Assembly (NCBI GenBank): GCA_038233815.1 | Contig: JBBSVE010000031.1 | Location: forward strand, 1 to 26,996 | DNA from: JBBSVE01 sp038233815 | GTDB lineage: Bacteria; Pseudomonadota; Alphaproteobacteria; Rhodobacterales; Rhodobacteraceae | Direction: 5' to 3' | DNA length: 26,996 nt | Part shown: in pieces, positions 1-6,273 of the stretch | How positions within the stretch are numbered: the stretch's first letter is position 1 | Layout of the letters: every line of letters begins with the position of its first letter | Translations under genes and position numbers: made by a program | The notes under the pieces: model-generated | Told to the model about the DNA's origin: nothing | The model's input: the letters and a program-made list of their open reading frames with translations, nothing else | Database searches by the model: none

Positions 1-22
1 CGGTCTGGTGTTTCGTGAACAT
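1..22 (-). CDS. possible 5' end of a gene running off the left edge
   Basis: On the minus strand an ATG at 22-20 opens a frame (Met-Phe-Thr-Lys-His-Gln-Thr) that continues past base 1. A purine run of four GGA-type repeats (minus 47-34) lies 11 nt upstream and could act as a ribosome binding site. The same frame is also open upstream of this ATG and would encode a Glu-rich stretch there, so the true start could lie further right. If real, the gene is divergent from dacB with about 108 nt between starts. Only seven codons are visible and no function can be given. Confidence 0.25.
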
Positions 23-130
23 GCCGATGACGGCCTCCTCCTCCTCCGCGATCCGGGCGCGACGGCAGGTGCCCTTGAAACGACGGGCGGGCCTCGGATA
101 GGGTCTGCTGCGACAGACGGAGACCCGACG

Positions 131-1624
131 ATGGTGCGCGATCCCGGCATGACGCGGCGGTGGATGCTGGGCGGGCTCGCCGCCACGGCCGCGGCCCCCG
201 TTTGGGCGGAGGCGCCGTCGCAATCGCCGCGTCCGCCTGCGCGCCCCGGTCCTGCGGTCTCCTCCACCTCTTCCGCCGCGCGGGTTTCGGACGGGGACGG
301 GGCTGCGCGCATCGTGGATACGGCCCGGCTGACGGGGACCGTCGGGTTCGTCGTGGCGGAGACGCAATCGGGCCGGGTGCTTGAGTCCTTCCATCCCGAT
401 CTGGCGCAGCCGCCGGCCTCGGTCGCAAAGACCATGACCGCCTTCTATGCATTGGACCGGCTTGGCCCGGACCACCGTTTTGCGACACAGGTTCTGGCCA
501 CCGGCCCGGTCAGCGGCGGGCGGCTTGCAGGCGATCTGGTGCTGGTCGGCTCCGGCGATCCGAGCCTCGATACCGACCGGCTTGGCGATCTCGCGACGAC
601 CCTCGCCGCGCGGGGCATCCGGGAGATTACCGGCCGCTATCTCGCCTTCGCGGGCGGCGTTCCGCATGTCGACGAGATCGATGCGGAGCAGCCCGACTAC
701 GTCGGCTATAATCCCGGCCTCTCGGGGCTGAACCTGAACTACAACCGCGTCTATTTCGAATGGGCGCGGACAAGTGCGGGCTACCGGACCAGCCTCGATG
801 CGCGCGGCAAACGGTTCGCCCCGCCGGTGGCGATGACCAGCGTGACCCCGGTGGACCGCGACCGGCCGCTCTTTGCCTATGCACAGGGCGATGGTCGCGA
901 TCTCTGGACTGTATCCACCAAGGCGTTGGGTGCGCGCGGCAGCCGCTGGTTGCCGGTGCGCCATTCCGAGGATTATTGCGCCGGCGTCTTTGCCACGCTG
1001 ATGGCCGCGCAGGGGCTGCGCCTGCCGCCGGTGCGCCTGATCGGCACGCGCCCCGACGGGGCGGTGCTGGCGGAAACCCGCAGCGACGCGCTGACGGACG
1101 TTTTGCGCGAGATGCTGAAATACTCGACGAACCTCACGGCGGAGGCGGTGGGCCTCGCATCCTCGGGCCAAGGCTCGCTCATGGCCTCGGGGCAGGCGAT
1201 GACCGACTGGGCCGCCGCACGCTATGCAATTGCCTCCCGGTTCACCGATCATTCGGGGCTTGCGGGCGACAGCCGGATCGCGGCCTCGCAGCTGGTGCGG
1301 ACCCTGCGGGCGGCGCGCGGCACGGCCCTGCCGGAGATCATGAAGGACTATGCGATGCGCGACGGCACCGGCAATCCGGTCAAAAGCCCGGTAAAGATCT
1401 GCGCCAAGACCGGGACGCTCAACTTCGTGTCCTCGCTTGCGGGCTACATCCAGCCGCCGTCGGGCACGGAGCTGACCTTCGCGATCTTCTGCGCCGACAC
1501 CAAACGCCGCGACGGCCTGCCGATGGCGGAGCGCGAGCGTCCGGCCGGAAGCCGCGCGTGGATCGGCCGGGCGCGCGCCATGCAGGGGCGGCTGATTTCC
1601 CGCTGGGCCGGGCTCTACACCTGA
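131..1624 (+). CDS. dacB: D-alanyl-D-alanine carboxypeptidase/endopeptidase (PBP4 family, peptidase S13)
   Basis: A periplasmic penicillin-binding protein that trims or cuts D-Ala-containing peptidoglycan peptides. With the start at 131 the product is 497 aa, and the three active-site motifs of serine penicillin-binding proteins are all present in order: SVAK (S97-K100, nucleophile Ser97), STN (S332-N334) and KTG (K426-G428). The wide gap between the first two motifs is typical of the S13 class with its inserted domains. I chose ATG 131 over the upstream in-frame ATG at 8 because GGAGA at 119-123 lies 7 nt before it and an N-terminal signal follows directly. That signal has a twin arginine, then Trp-Met-Leu and an Ala-rich stretch ending near Ala-Glu-Ala, so Tat or Sec export is plausible. 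ATG 149 (just before the RR) is an alternative start. The family assignment is secure from the motifs; the in vivo role is inferred. Confidence 0.93.
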   Translation: MVRDPGMTRRWMLGGLAATAAAPVWAEAPSQSPRPPARPGPAVSSTSSAARVSDGDGAARIVDTARLTGTVGFVVAETQSGRVLESFHPDLAQPPASVAKTMTAFYALDRLGPDHRFATQVLATGPVSGGRLAGDLVLVGSGDPSLDTDRLGDLATTLAARGIREITGRYLAFAGGVPHVDEIDAEQPDYVGYNPGLSGLNLNYNRVYFEWARTSAGYRTSLDARGKRFAPPVAMTSVTPVDRDRPLFAYAQGDGRDLWTVSTKALGARGSRWLPVRHSEDYCAGVFATLMAAQGLRLPPVRLIGTRPDGAVLAETRSDALTDVLREMLKYSTNLTAEAVGLASSGQGSLMASGQAMTDWAAARYAIASRFTDHSGLAGDSRIAASQLVRTLRAARGTALPEIMKDYAMRDGTGNPVKSPVKICAKTGTLNFVSSLAGYIQPPSGTELTFAIFCADTKRRDGLPMAERERPAGSRAWIGRARAMQGRLISRWAGLYT

Positions 1625-1732
1625 GGGTTGAGCGGACTTCCGGCGCGATCGGCGGAAAGCGGCTGGCAGGCGCGCGATCACGCGCTTGTCGCTGGATCGG
1701 ACGGGCGGCGGGGTGAATGTCTTGGGTCTGGC

Positions 1733-1758
1733 GCTGCGGACCGATTCGGGACCGCAGC
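1733..1758 (+). promoter_or_regulatory. inverted repeat in the leader of the small membrane protein gene
   Basis: GCTGCGG (1733-1739) and CCGCAGC (1752-1758) are perfect 7-nt complements around a 12-nt loop, ending 19 nt before the ATG at 1778. No T-run follows, so it does not look like an intrinsic terminator for dacB. It may be a leader hairpin or an operator. The rest of the 153-nt gap after dacB holds only a short GCGCG/CGCGC hairpin (1672-1685). Confidence 0.35.
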
Positions 1759-1777
1759 CATGCGGGAGACTTGAGGG

Positions 1778-2146
1778 ATGACAGATATCGCCACGCTCGA
1801 CGCAGGCCCCCTCCTCGTGCTGGCGTTGATCGTGACCCTGTCCTTCGCGCTCGGATGGGCGGTCGCGGTGCGCCGCAGCCTCGGCGCGGAGGAGCGGGCG
1901 CTGATGATCGCCGACCGCACCTGGCTTGCGAGCGCACTGGCGGACAGCGAGCGGCTCTGCGCGGTGCAGGCCGGTCAGATCGACGAGATGGCGGCCGAGC
2001 TTGCGAGCCTGCGCGTCCCCAAGATTTCCTCGATCCGGCGACACGCCTTCGATGCGGTGCACCCAAAGGCGGACATCTCCCATCCGATGAAGCGGCGCCC
2101 CGGTCCCGTGCTCGTCCCCGACCTGTCCCCCGGCGCGCGCGTCTAG
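1778..2146 (+). CDS. small membrane-anchored protein of unknown function
   Basis: A 122-aa product that I do not recognise. Residues about 11-31 form one strongly hydrophobic segment (Pro-Leu-Leu-Val-Leu start) followed by Arg-Arg, which predicts a single N-terminal membrane anchor with a cytoplasmic C-terminal part. Residues about 35-75 are Ala/Glu/Leu-rich and may be helical. The tail is basic and proline-rich. GGGAG at 1764-1768 gives a 9-nt spacing to the ATG. The stop codon TAG (2144-2146) overlaps the stop codon of the convergent TerB-like gene in the palindrome CTAG. A longer plus-strand frame (1717-2553) in another phase is a shadow of that gene. Confidence 0.65.
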   Translation: MTDIATLDAGPLLVLALIVTLSFALGWAVAVRRSLGAEERALMIADRTWLASALADSERLCAVQAGQIDEMAAELASLRVPKISSIRRHAFDAVHPKADISHPMKRRPGPVLVPDLSPGARV

Positions 2147-2556
2147 AGCGTCAGATGCCGCGCCCGCGCCCCGCGTTCGATCGCGGCGGCATGGAGCCGG
2201 TCGATCGGCAGTTCGTCCCTGATCTCCTGCAACATCCTGAGTTCCGCCTCGCCCAGCTTGCCGTCCGCCGCCGCCACGTCGCAGGCCATCGCATAGGCTG
2301 TTTCATGCAGCCTTACGGGCAGGTTCTTGCGCACCAGCGCGAAGAACGCGTCGAGCCCGTCCTCGTCGGCGAAGAGGTCGAACACGATCCGGCTGATTGC
2401 GCGAAAGCGCGACTCGTCATAATCGCGAAACACCGGCAGATGGTTCACGATGCTCTGGATGGTCACCAGTTCGGACGTCCGCAGATGTTCGTCCGAGGCG
2501 GAGACGGCGACCATCACGGCCACCAGCGCATCCTGTGGGGAGAGGTCGGCTGACAT
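2143..2556 (-). CDS. TerB-like (tellurite-resistance TerB fold) protein
   Basis: A 137-aa helical protein that fits the TerB/co-chaperone-like fold, a family of small cytoplasmic proteins with acidic, metal-binding positions. Two halves look like repeats of one another: Ser-Asp-Glu...Ser-Glu-Leu around residues 20-30 (D22, E29) and Ala-Asp-Gly-Lys...Ala-Glu-Leu around 96-106 (D98, E105). Both keep an Asp-x6-Glu spacing, which is the usual TerB signature. AAAGGA (minus 2568-2563) lies 6 nt before the ATG. It is divergent from lysK, with 105 nt between starts. A role in tellurite resistance should not be assumed, since most stand-alone TerB proteins have no proven function. Confidence 0.75.
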   Translation of the reverse strand: MSADLSPQDALVAVMVAVSASDEHLRTSELVTIQSIVNHLPVFRDYDESRFRAISRIVFDLFADEDGLDAFFALVRKNLPVRLHETAYAMACDVAAADGKLGEAELRMLQEIRDELPIDRLHAAAIERGARARHLTL

Positions 2557-2597
2557 GGGCGGTCCTTTCGGGGTGCAATGGGCAAGCCGCCAGATTA

Positions 2598-2626
2598 TTG
2601 ACGCAAGCCCGCCCCGGCAATAGGAG
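2598..2626 (+). promoter_or_regulatory. probable sigma-70-type promoter of lysK
   Basis: TTGACG (2598-2603), a 17-nt spacer, and TAGGAG (2621-2626), placed 35 nt before the lysK start. The same architecture (TTGACG, 17 nt, TAGGAA) occurs before rpmB, which supports both. The -10 element is a weak match to the TATAAT consensus. Confidence 0.45.
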
Positions 2627-2661
2627 AGGCGTCGCCCGGCCTTCGACGGAGAGGATCCAAC

Positions 2662-4263
2662 ATGTCAGCCCTGCGCGATGCGGCGATGAAATCCAAGGCC
2701 TGGCCCTTCGAGGAGGCCCGCGCGATCCTCAAACGCTACGAGAAAGCCCCCCCCGCCAAAGGGCATATCCTGTTCGAGACGGGCTACGGCCCCTCCGGCC
2801 TGCCCCATATCGGCACCTTCGGCGAGGTCGCGCGCACCACCATGATCCGCCGCGCGTTCGAGGTGATCTCCGACATTCCCACGCGGCTGATCTGCTTTTC
2901 CGACGACGTGGACGGGATGCGCAAGGTGCCCGACAACGTGCCGCAGCAGGCGATGCTGCACGAGAACCTCCAGAGGCCGCTCACCTCCGTCCCCGACCCG
3001 TTCGGCACGCACGAGAGTTTCGGCGCGCACAACAATGCGATGCTGCGCCGGTTCCTCGATACGTTCGGGTTCGAATACGAGTTCATCTCCGCGACCGAAT
3101 TCTACCGCTCTGGCGCATTCGACGACACGCTGAGGCTCTGCGCCGAACGCTACGACGCGGTGATGGCGATCATGCTTGCAAGCCTGCGCGAAGAGCGCCA
3201 GCAGACCTATTCCGCGTTCCTGCCGATCCACCCCGAAACCGGCCGCGTGCTCTACGTGCCGATGAAGGAGGTGAACGGTCGCGACGGCACCATCACATTC
3301 GACGACGAGACGGGCCGCGAATGGACGCTGCCGGTGACCGGCGGGCATGTGAAGCTGCAATGGAAGCCCGATTTCGGCGCGCGCTGGGCCGCCCTCGGCG
3401 TCGATTTCGAGATGTATGGCAAGGACCATTCCACCAACACACCGATCTACGATGGCATCTGCGAGGTGCTGGGCGGCCGCAAGCCCAACCACATGACCTA
3501 CGAGCTGTTCCTCGACGAGGGCGGGCAGAAGATCTCCAAATCCAAGGGCAACGGCCTCACCATCGACGAATGGCTGGCCTATGCGGCGACGGAGAGCCTG
3601 TCCTATTTCATGTATGCCAAGCCCAAGACCGCAAAGCGGATGCATTTCGACGTGATCCCGAAGGCGGTGGACGAATACCACCAGCAGCTGCGGGCCTATC
3701 CCGACCAGACGCCGGAGCAGCAGGTGGCGAACCCCGTGTGGCATATCCACGGCGGCGCGCCGCCCGACAGTCGGATGGTGGTGCCGTTTGCGATGCTCCT
3801 CAACCTCGCAAGCGTGGCGGGTGCGAAGGACAAGGCGGGCCTATGGGGGTTCATCCGCCGCTATGCGCCCGAGGCTTCCCCCGAAACGCATCCCGATCTG
3901 GATGCCGCCGCAGGCTTCGCGCTGCGCTATTTTTCGGATTTCGTCGCCCCGACGCGCGTATTCCGTCTGCCGTCCAATCCCGAGCGCGCGGCCATCGAGG
4001 ATCTGCGCGCAAGGCTTGCCGAATGGGACGGCCCGCGCGAAGGCGAGGCGCTGCAATCCATGGTCTTCGCCGTCGGCAAGGCGCATGGGTTCGAGCCGCT
4101 CCGCGACTGGTTCCGGGCGCTCTACGAGGTGCTGCTGGGCACCTCCGAAGGCCCGCGCTTCGGCGGGTTCGTGGCGCTCTACGGGGTGGAGGAGACGGTC
4201 GCGCTGATCGACCGCGCGCTGGCGGGGGATCTGGTGCGCCCGGCGCCGCTCCCCGAAAATTGA
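2662..4263 (+). CDS. lysK: lysine--tRNA ligase, class I
   Basis: Charges tRNA-Lys with lysine in the cytoplasm. The 533-aa product has class I synthetase signatures: the HIGH-type motif His-Ile-Gly-Thr at H49 in the context GLPHIGTFG, and the KMSKS-type motif KISKS at K290-S294. This is the archaeal-type class I LysRS found in many alphaproteobacteria, not the class II enzyme of E. coli. The length agrees with the family (about 520-540 aa). GGAGAGG at 2648-2654 with a 7-nt spacer fixes the ATG at 2662; the in-frame ATG at 2686 has no comparable site. The TGA stop (4261-4263) lies inside a TTGACA sequence that may be the -35 box of the next gene. Long frames on the other strand and in other phases here are GC-rich shadows. 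Confidence 0.96.
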   Translation: MSALRDAAMKSKAWPFEEARAILKRYEKAPPAKGHILFETGYGPSGLPHIGTFGEVARTTMIRRAFEVISDIPTRLICFSDDVDGMRKVPDNVPQQAMLHENLQRPLTSVPDPFGTHESFGAHNNAMLRRFLDTFGFEYEFISATEFYRSGAFDDTLRLCAERYDAVMAIMLASLREERQQTYSAFLPIHPETGRVLYVPMKEVNGRDGTITFDDETGREWTLPVTGGHVKLQWKPDFGARWAALGVDFEMYGKDHSTNTPIYDGICEVLGGRKPNHMTYELFLDEGGQKISKSKGNGLTIDEWLAYAATESLSYFMYAKPKTAKRMHFDVIPKAVDEYHQQLRAYPDQTPEQQVANPVWHIHGGAPPDSRMVVPFAMLLNLASVAGAKDKAGLWGFIRRYAPEASPETHPDLDAAAGFALRYFSDFVAPTRVFRLPSNPERAAIEDLRARLAEWDGPREGEALQSMVFAVGKAHGFEPLRDWFRALYEVLLGTSEGPRFGGFVALYGVEETVALIDRALAGDLVRPAPLPEN

Positions 4264-4323
4264 CATGGCCTGCACCATTTTCGCGCTACGTTCGGGGTTC
4301 CTGCACAAGCGAGGATCCCAATC

Positions 4324-4734
4324 ATGCGCCTGACGCTTTCCGCCATGTTCCTCACCGCCGCGATGGCTCTGCCGGGAGCCGCTCAGACCGCGTCCGAGCC
4401 TGATATCCAAGCCACCATCCGCAACCAGTTCCAGGCCTTCGGGGCGGGCGACGTTGACCGGGCGTTCAGCTATGCGTCGCCCACCATTCACCGGCTCTTC
4501 GGGAGCGCGCAGAACTTCGGTGCGATGGTGCGTCAGGGCTATCCGATGGTCTGGAAGCCCGGCTCGGTCCGGATGCTGGAGTTGCGCACCGTGGCGGGCG
4601 ACCTCTGGCAGCGGGTGCTGGTGACGGATGGGTCGGGGGCCTCACACGTGCTGGATTACAAGATGATCGAGACGCCCGACGGCTGGCAGATCGACGCGGT
4701 GCAGGTGCTGCCTCAGGCCGGCGTCGGCGCTTGA
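4324..4734 (+). CDS. exported DUF4864-type protein
   Basis: A 136-aa protein with a Sec-type signal peptide: Arg at residue 2, a hydrophobic core to about residue 15, and a likely cleavage after Pro-Gly-Ala-Ala-Gln. The mature part resembles the DUF4864 family, whose small alpha+beta domain recalls the NTF2/SnoaL fold. The visible markers are an early helix with IRNQFQAFGAGD, the motif Tyr-Ala-Ser-Pro-Thr-Ile, and a closing stretch with Pro-Asp-Gly-Trp-Gln-Ile-Asp near residue 120. No catalytic residues are known for the family. GAGG at 4311-4314 lies 9 nt before the ATG. It sits between lysK and rpmB on the same strand. A TTGACA (4260-4265) overlapping the lysK stop may be its -35 box, but I see no convincing -10 at 16-18 nt. 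Confidence 0.8.
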   Translation: MRLTLSAMFLTAAMALPGAAQTASEPDIQATIRNQFQAFGAGDVDRAFSYASPTIHRLFGSAQNFGAMVRQGYPMVWKPGSVRMLELRTVAGDLWQRVLVTDGSGASHVLDYKMIETPDGWQIDAVQVLPQAGVGA

Positions 4735-4759
4735 CGGCCAAAGCGATTCCCCCTAGGAA
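4731..4759 (+). promoter_or_regulatory. probable promoter of rpmB
   Basis: TTGACG (4731-4736), a 17-nt spacer, then TAGGAA (4754-4759). The -35 box contains the TGA stop (4732-4734) of the preceding gene. The predicted transcript would have a leader of roughly 85-90 nt before the rpmB ATG, which holds the inverted repeat listed separately. Confidence 0.5.
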
Positions 4760-4781
4760 CGGTGCGGAGAAGTGGCGCCGC

Positions 4782-4820
4782 CCGTGCGGTGTGCCGCGCG
4801 TTTGATGGGTGCCCGCACGG
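4782..4820 (+). promoter_or_regulatory. inverted repeat in the rpmB mRNA leader
   Basis: CCGTGCGG (4782-4789) and CCGCACGG (4813-4820) are perfect 8-nt complements separated by 23 nt, inside the predicted untranslated leader, ending 34 nt before the start codon. Such a stem could take part in autoregulation of a ribosomal-protein gene, but nothing in the sequence proves this. Confidence 0.4.
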
Positions 4821-4854
4821 TCCGCCGGGGGTGCCAGAGCCAAGGAATGTAGCG

Positions 4855-5142
4855 ATGTCGCGTGTCTGCGAATTGAGCGGCAAGGGTCCGATGACCGGTA
4901 ACAGGGTCAGCCATGCCAACAACAAATCACGTCGGCGGTTTCTGCCTAACCTCAACGACGTGACGCTGATCTCCGACGGTCTGGGGCTGTCCTTCAAGCT
5001 CCGTATCTCTGCCTCGGCCCTGCGCACGGTGGATCACCGTGGCGGGCTCGACGCGTTCCTCGCCAAGGCGAGCGATACGGATTTGTCGCCGAAGGCGCTG
5101 AAGATCAAGAAGGATCTGGCCAAGGCGCAGTCGGCGGCCTGA
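4855..5142 (+). CDS. rpmB: 50S ribosomal protein L28
   Basis: A component of the large ribosomal subunit. The 95-aa product starts with the L28 N-terminus MSRVCELSGKGP followed by a basic His-Ala-Asn-Asn-Lys-Ser-Arg-Arg-Arg segment. It has the expected central hydrophobic strand and ends with a Lys-rich helix. The length matches alphaproteobacterial L28. An upstream in-frame ATG at 4762 is rejected: AAGGA (4842-4846) lies 8 nt before ATG 4855 and the family begins exactly there. A single Cys (C5) is present, so the four-cysteine zinc site seen in some L28 proteins is absent. The gene stands alone as a transcription unit: a promoter-like site at 4731 and a strong intrinsic terminator at 5166-5195 flank it. 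Confidence 0.95.
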   Translation: MSRVCELSGKGPMTGNRVSHANNKSRRRFLPNLNDVTLISDGLGLSFKLRISASALRTVDHRGGLDAFLAKASDTDLSPKALKIKKDLAKAQSAA

Positions 5143-5165
5143 ACCGATTCGATACCGGTTTCGGA

Positions 5166-5195
5166 GGCTCCGCCTTGCGCGGGGCCTTTTTTCTT
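5166..5195 (+). terminator. intrinsic terminator of rpmB
   Basis: GGCTCCGC (5166-5173) pairs with GCGGGGCC (5179-5186) as an 8-bp stem with one T-G pair and a 5-nt loop. It is followed at once by six T and then CTT (5187-5195). It begins 23 nt after the rpmB stop. The reverse strand has no T-run, so it acts in one direction only. Confidence 0.88.
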
Positions 5196-5204
5196 GTTCG
5201 ATGC

Positions 5205-5609
5205 TCAGGTGTCGGCCGCATCCGGGGCATCCGGCATGCCCTCTGCCGGGATGGCGTGGGCGATGCGTAGGCGCGGGTTGCCGAACACCGAAATCCCGAC
5301 GTCGGCACGACCGTCGGATGCCAGATGTTCCGGCGTGAGGCCGACGATCCGAACACGCAGCGCCTCCCCCCGCTCCAGCGCCGGTGCGACGATCTCCGAG
5401 GCCCGGCGCCCCAGCACCCCGATCTGGCGCGCGGCGAGGCGCGTGAACAGAAAGCCGCGCCGCCGGACCTTGCAGACAACGCCCACGCGCCCGTCCGCGA
5501 GCAGATGCAGGTCCACCCGGTCGCCAAGGCACAGCGCGCTCCGGCCGACATGGACGGTCAGATCGAGGACCGGAGCCTTGTGGATAATCGCCTCGATGAT
5601 GTCCTGCAC
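5205..5609 (-). CDS. unrecognised small protein (weak HIRAN-like resemblance)
   Basis: A 134-aa product if translation starts at GTG 5609-5607, which has AAGGGA (minus 5621-5616) 6 nt upstream. The frame is open further upstream (to an ATG at 5753) but that part is Arg/Gly/Pro-rich and has no ribosome binding site. The protein is beta-rich in its middle part, with Gly-Asp-Arg-Val-Asp-Leu, then IGVLGRRASEIVAPALERGE and Val-Arg-Ile-Val-Gly. That run recalls the closing half of HIRAN-type domains, but the rest does not match, so this is only a hint. The C-terminus is short and acidic. Its codons near the start contain a perfect DnaA-box sequence. It is convergent with rpmB and divergent from the cold-shock gene. 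Confidence 0.6.
   Translation of the reverse strand: MQDIIEAIIHKAPVLDLTVHVGRSALCLGDRVDLHLLADGRVGVVCKVRRRGFLFTRLAARQIGVLGRRASEIVAPALERGEALRVRIVGLTPEHLASDGRADVGISVFGNPRLRIAHAIPAEGMPDAPDAADT
5579..5587 (-). other. DnaA-box-like 9-mer
   Basis: The minus strand reads TTATCCACA, an exact match to the DnaA-box consensus, inside the first codons of the gene at 5205-5609. Only one copy was noticed and no AT-rich unwinding region is nearby, so it is not an origin. A chance match is possible. Confidence 0.4.
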
Positions 5610-5997
5610 GCTTGTTCCCTTCTGATCAGGCGGAGGTAGAGAGGACGCGCGCGGGGTCGCGCAAGCACCATCCGTGTGACTCCCCCGACCGCGCCGGATG
5701 CCGCCGAAATTGCCGCCCCGGATCGGCGACATCCGGCGCTTGCTGAGAACCATGGGTTGACGGAGTGGCCGGAAGATTCAGGGAACCTGCGCGCCTGTTC
5801 AAGCCTGTCCCGCAGCACCCAATGCAAAGGTTAACGGCGCGGGGTTGCTTTTTCGCCCAGACACAGCTAGGTGACCTCCGCGATGCTTTCTTTTTCGACC
5901 GTCTGTTTCCTCACGGCATGCAGCAATTCGATCTGGATACGACTGAGCCGGGCTGCCGCACCCATGCGGGCAGCGAGACAAGACAGGAGATCTCACG
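5610..5997. other. 388-nt intergenic region and cold-shock gene leader
   Basis: No convincing gene. The left part is GC-rich. A TTGACG at 5757-5762 is the best -35 candidate, with a poor -10 (AGGGAA) at 17 nt. Two pyrimidine-rich stretches (GCTTTTTCG at 5847-5855 and TGCTTTCTTTTTCG at 5884-5897) and a hairpin just before the ribosome binding site (5952-5974) suggest a long structured leader for the cold-shock gene, as is common in csp mRNAs. Short frames here (for example plus 5765-6016) lack ribosome binding sites and run into the csp start out of frame. Confidence 0.5.
5952..5974 (+). promoter_or_regulatory. hairpin in the cold-shock gene leader
   Basis: GCTGCC-GCA (5952-5960) pairs with TGC-GGCAGC (5965-5967 and 5969-5974) with a CCCA loop and one bulged G (5968). 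It ends 10 nt before the AGGAG site (5985-5989), a position where temperature-dependent folding could affect ribosome access. That effect is inferred from csp mRNAs of other bacteria. Confidence 0.45.
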
Positions 5998-6204
5998 ATG
6001 GCCAATGGCACCGTGAAATGGTTCAACGCCACCAAGGGCTTCGGCTTTATTGCCCCCGCTGGCGGCAACCGCGACGTATTCGTTCACATCTCGGCGCTGG
6101 AGCGTGCGGGCATCCGCCAGCTCGACGACGGTCAGGCCGTGACGTTCGACATCGAAACCGGCCGTGACGGCCGCGAATCGGCGACAAATCTGGCGCTTGC
6201 CTGA
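5998..6204 (+). CDS. CspA-family cold-shock protein
   Basis: A 68-aa single cold-shock domain that binds single-stranded RNA or DNA and loosens mRNA structure. Both nucleic-acid-binding motifs are intact: RNP1 KGFGFI (residues 13-18) and RNP2 DVFVHIS (26-32). The start Met-Ala-Asn-Gly-Thr-Val-Lys-Trp-Phe-Asn is canonical. AGGAG (5985-5989) lies 8 nt before the ATG. The length is that of the family (about 65-70 aa). It is monocistronic: a long leader lies upstream and a 12-bp hairpin (6228-6255) separates it from the convergent gabD. Which member of the csp family it is cannot be told from the sequence. Confidence 0.95.
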   Translation: MANGTVKWFNATKGFGFIAPAGGNRDVFVHISALERAGIRQLDDGQAVTFDIETGRDGRESATNLALA

Positions 6205-6227
6205 TCGGACGCTGAGACGACATGACC

Positions 6228-6255
6228 GGAGGGGGTGGCGAGAGCCGCCCCCTCC
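6228..6255. terminator. strong hairpin between convergent csp and gabD
   Basis: GGAGGGGGTGGC (6228-6239) and GCCGCCCCCTCC (6244-6255) form a 12-bp, almost pure GC stem with one T-G pair and a GAGA tetraloop. It lies midway between two convergent genes. Neither side has a T-run, so it may stop transcription from both directions less efficiently, or protect 3' ends. Confidence 0.6.
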
Positions 6256-6273
6256 TGCGTTCGGGGACGGCCC

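Noticed and set aside
1672..1685. GCGCG/CGCGC hairpin after dacB as a terminator
   Set aside because: The stem is only 5 bp and no T-run follows.
4260..4291. TTGACA with CTACGT as a full promoter of the DUF4864 gene
   Set aside because: The spacing of 20 nt is too long for a normal sigma-70 promoter, so only the -35 likeness is reported.
2397..4403. 668-codon plus-strand frame overlapping lysK in another phase
   Set aside because: It overlaps a secure class I LysRS, has an Arg-rich composition and no ribosome binding site.
5830..5837. GTTAAC with a TTAACC half-site, resembling a CtrA site
   Set aside because: Only one half is present; the second TTAA at the required spacing is missing.
5765..6016. 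83-codon frame across the cold-shock leader
   Set aside because: There is no ribosome binding site, it overlaps the csp start out of frame, and its sequence is not protein-like.
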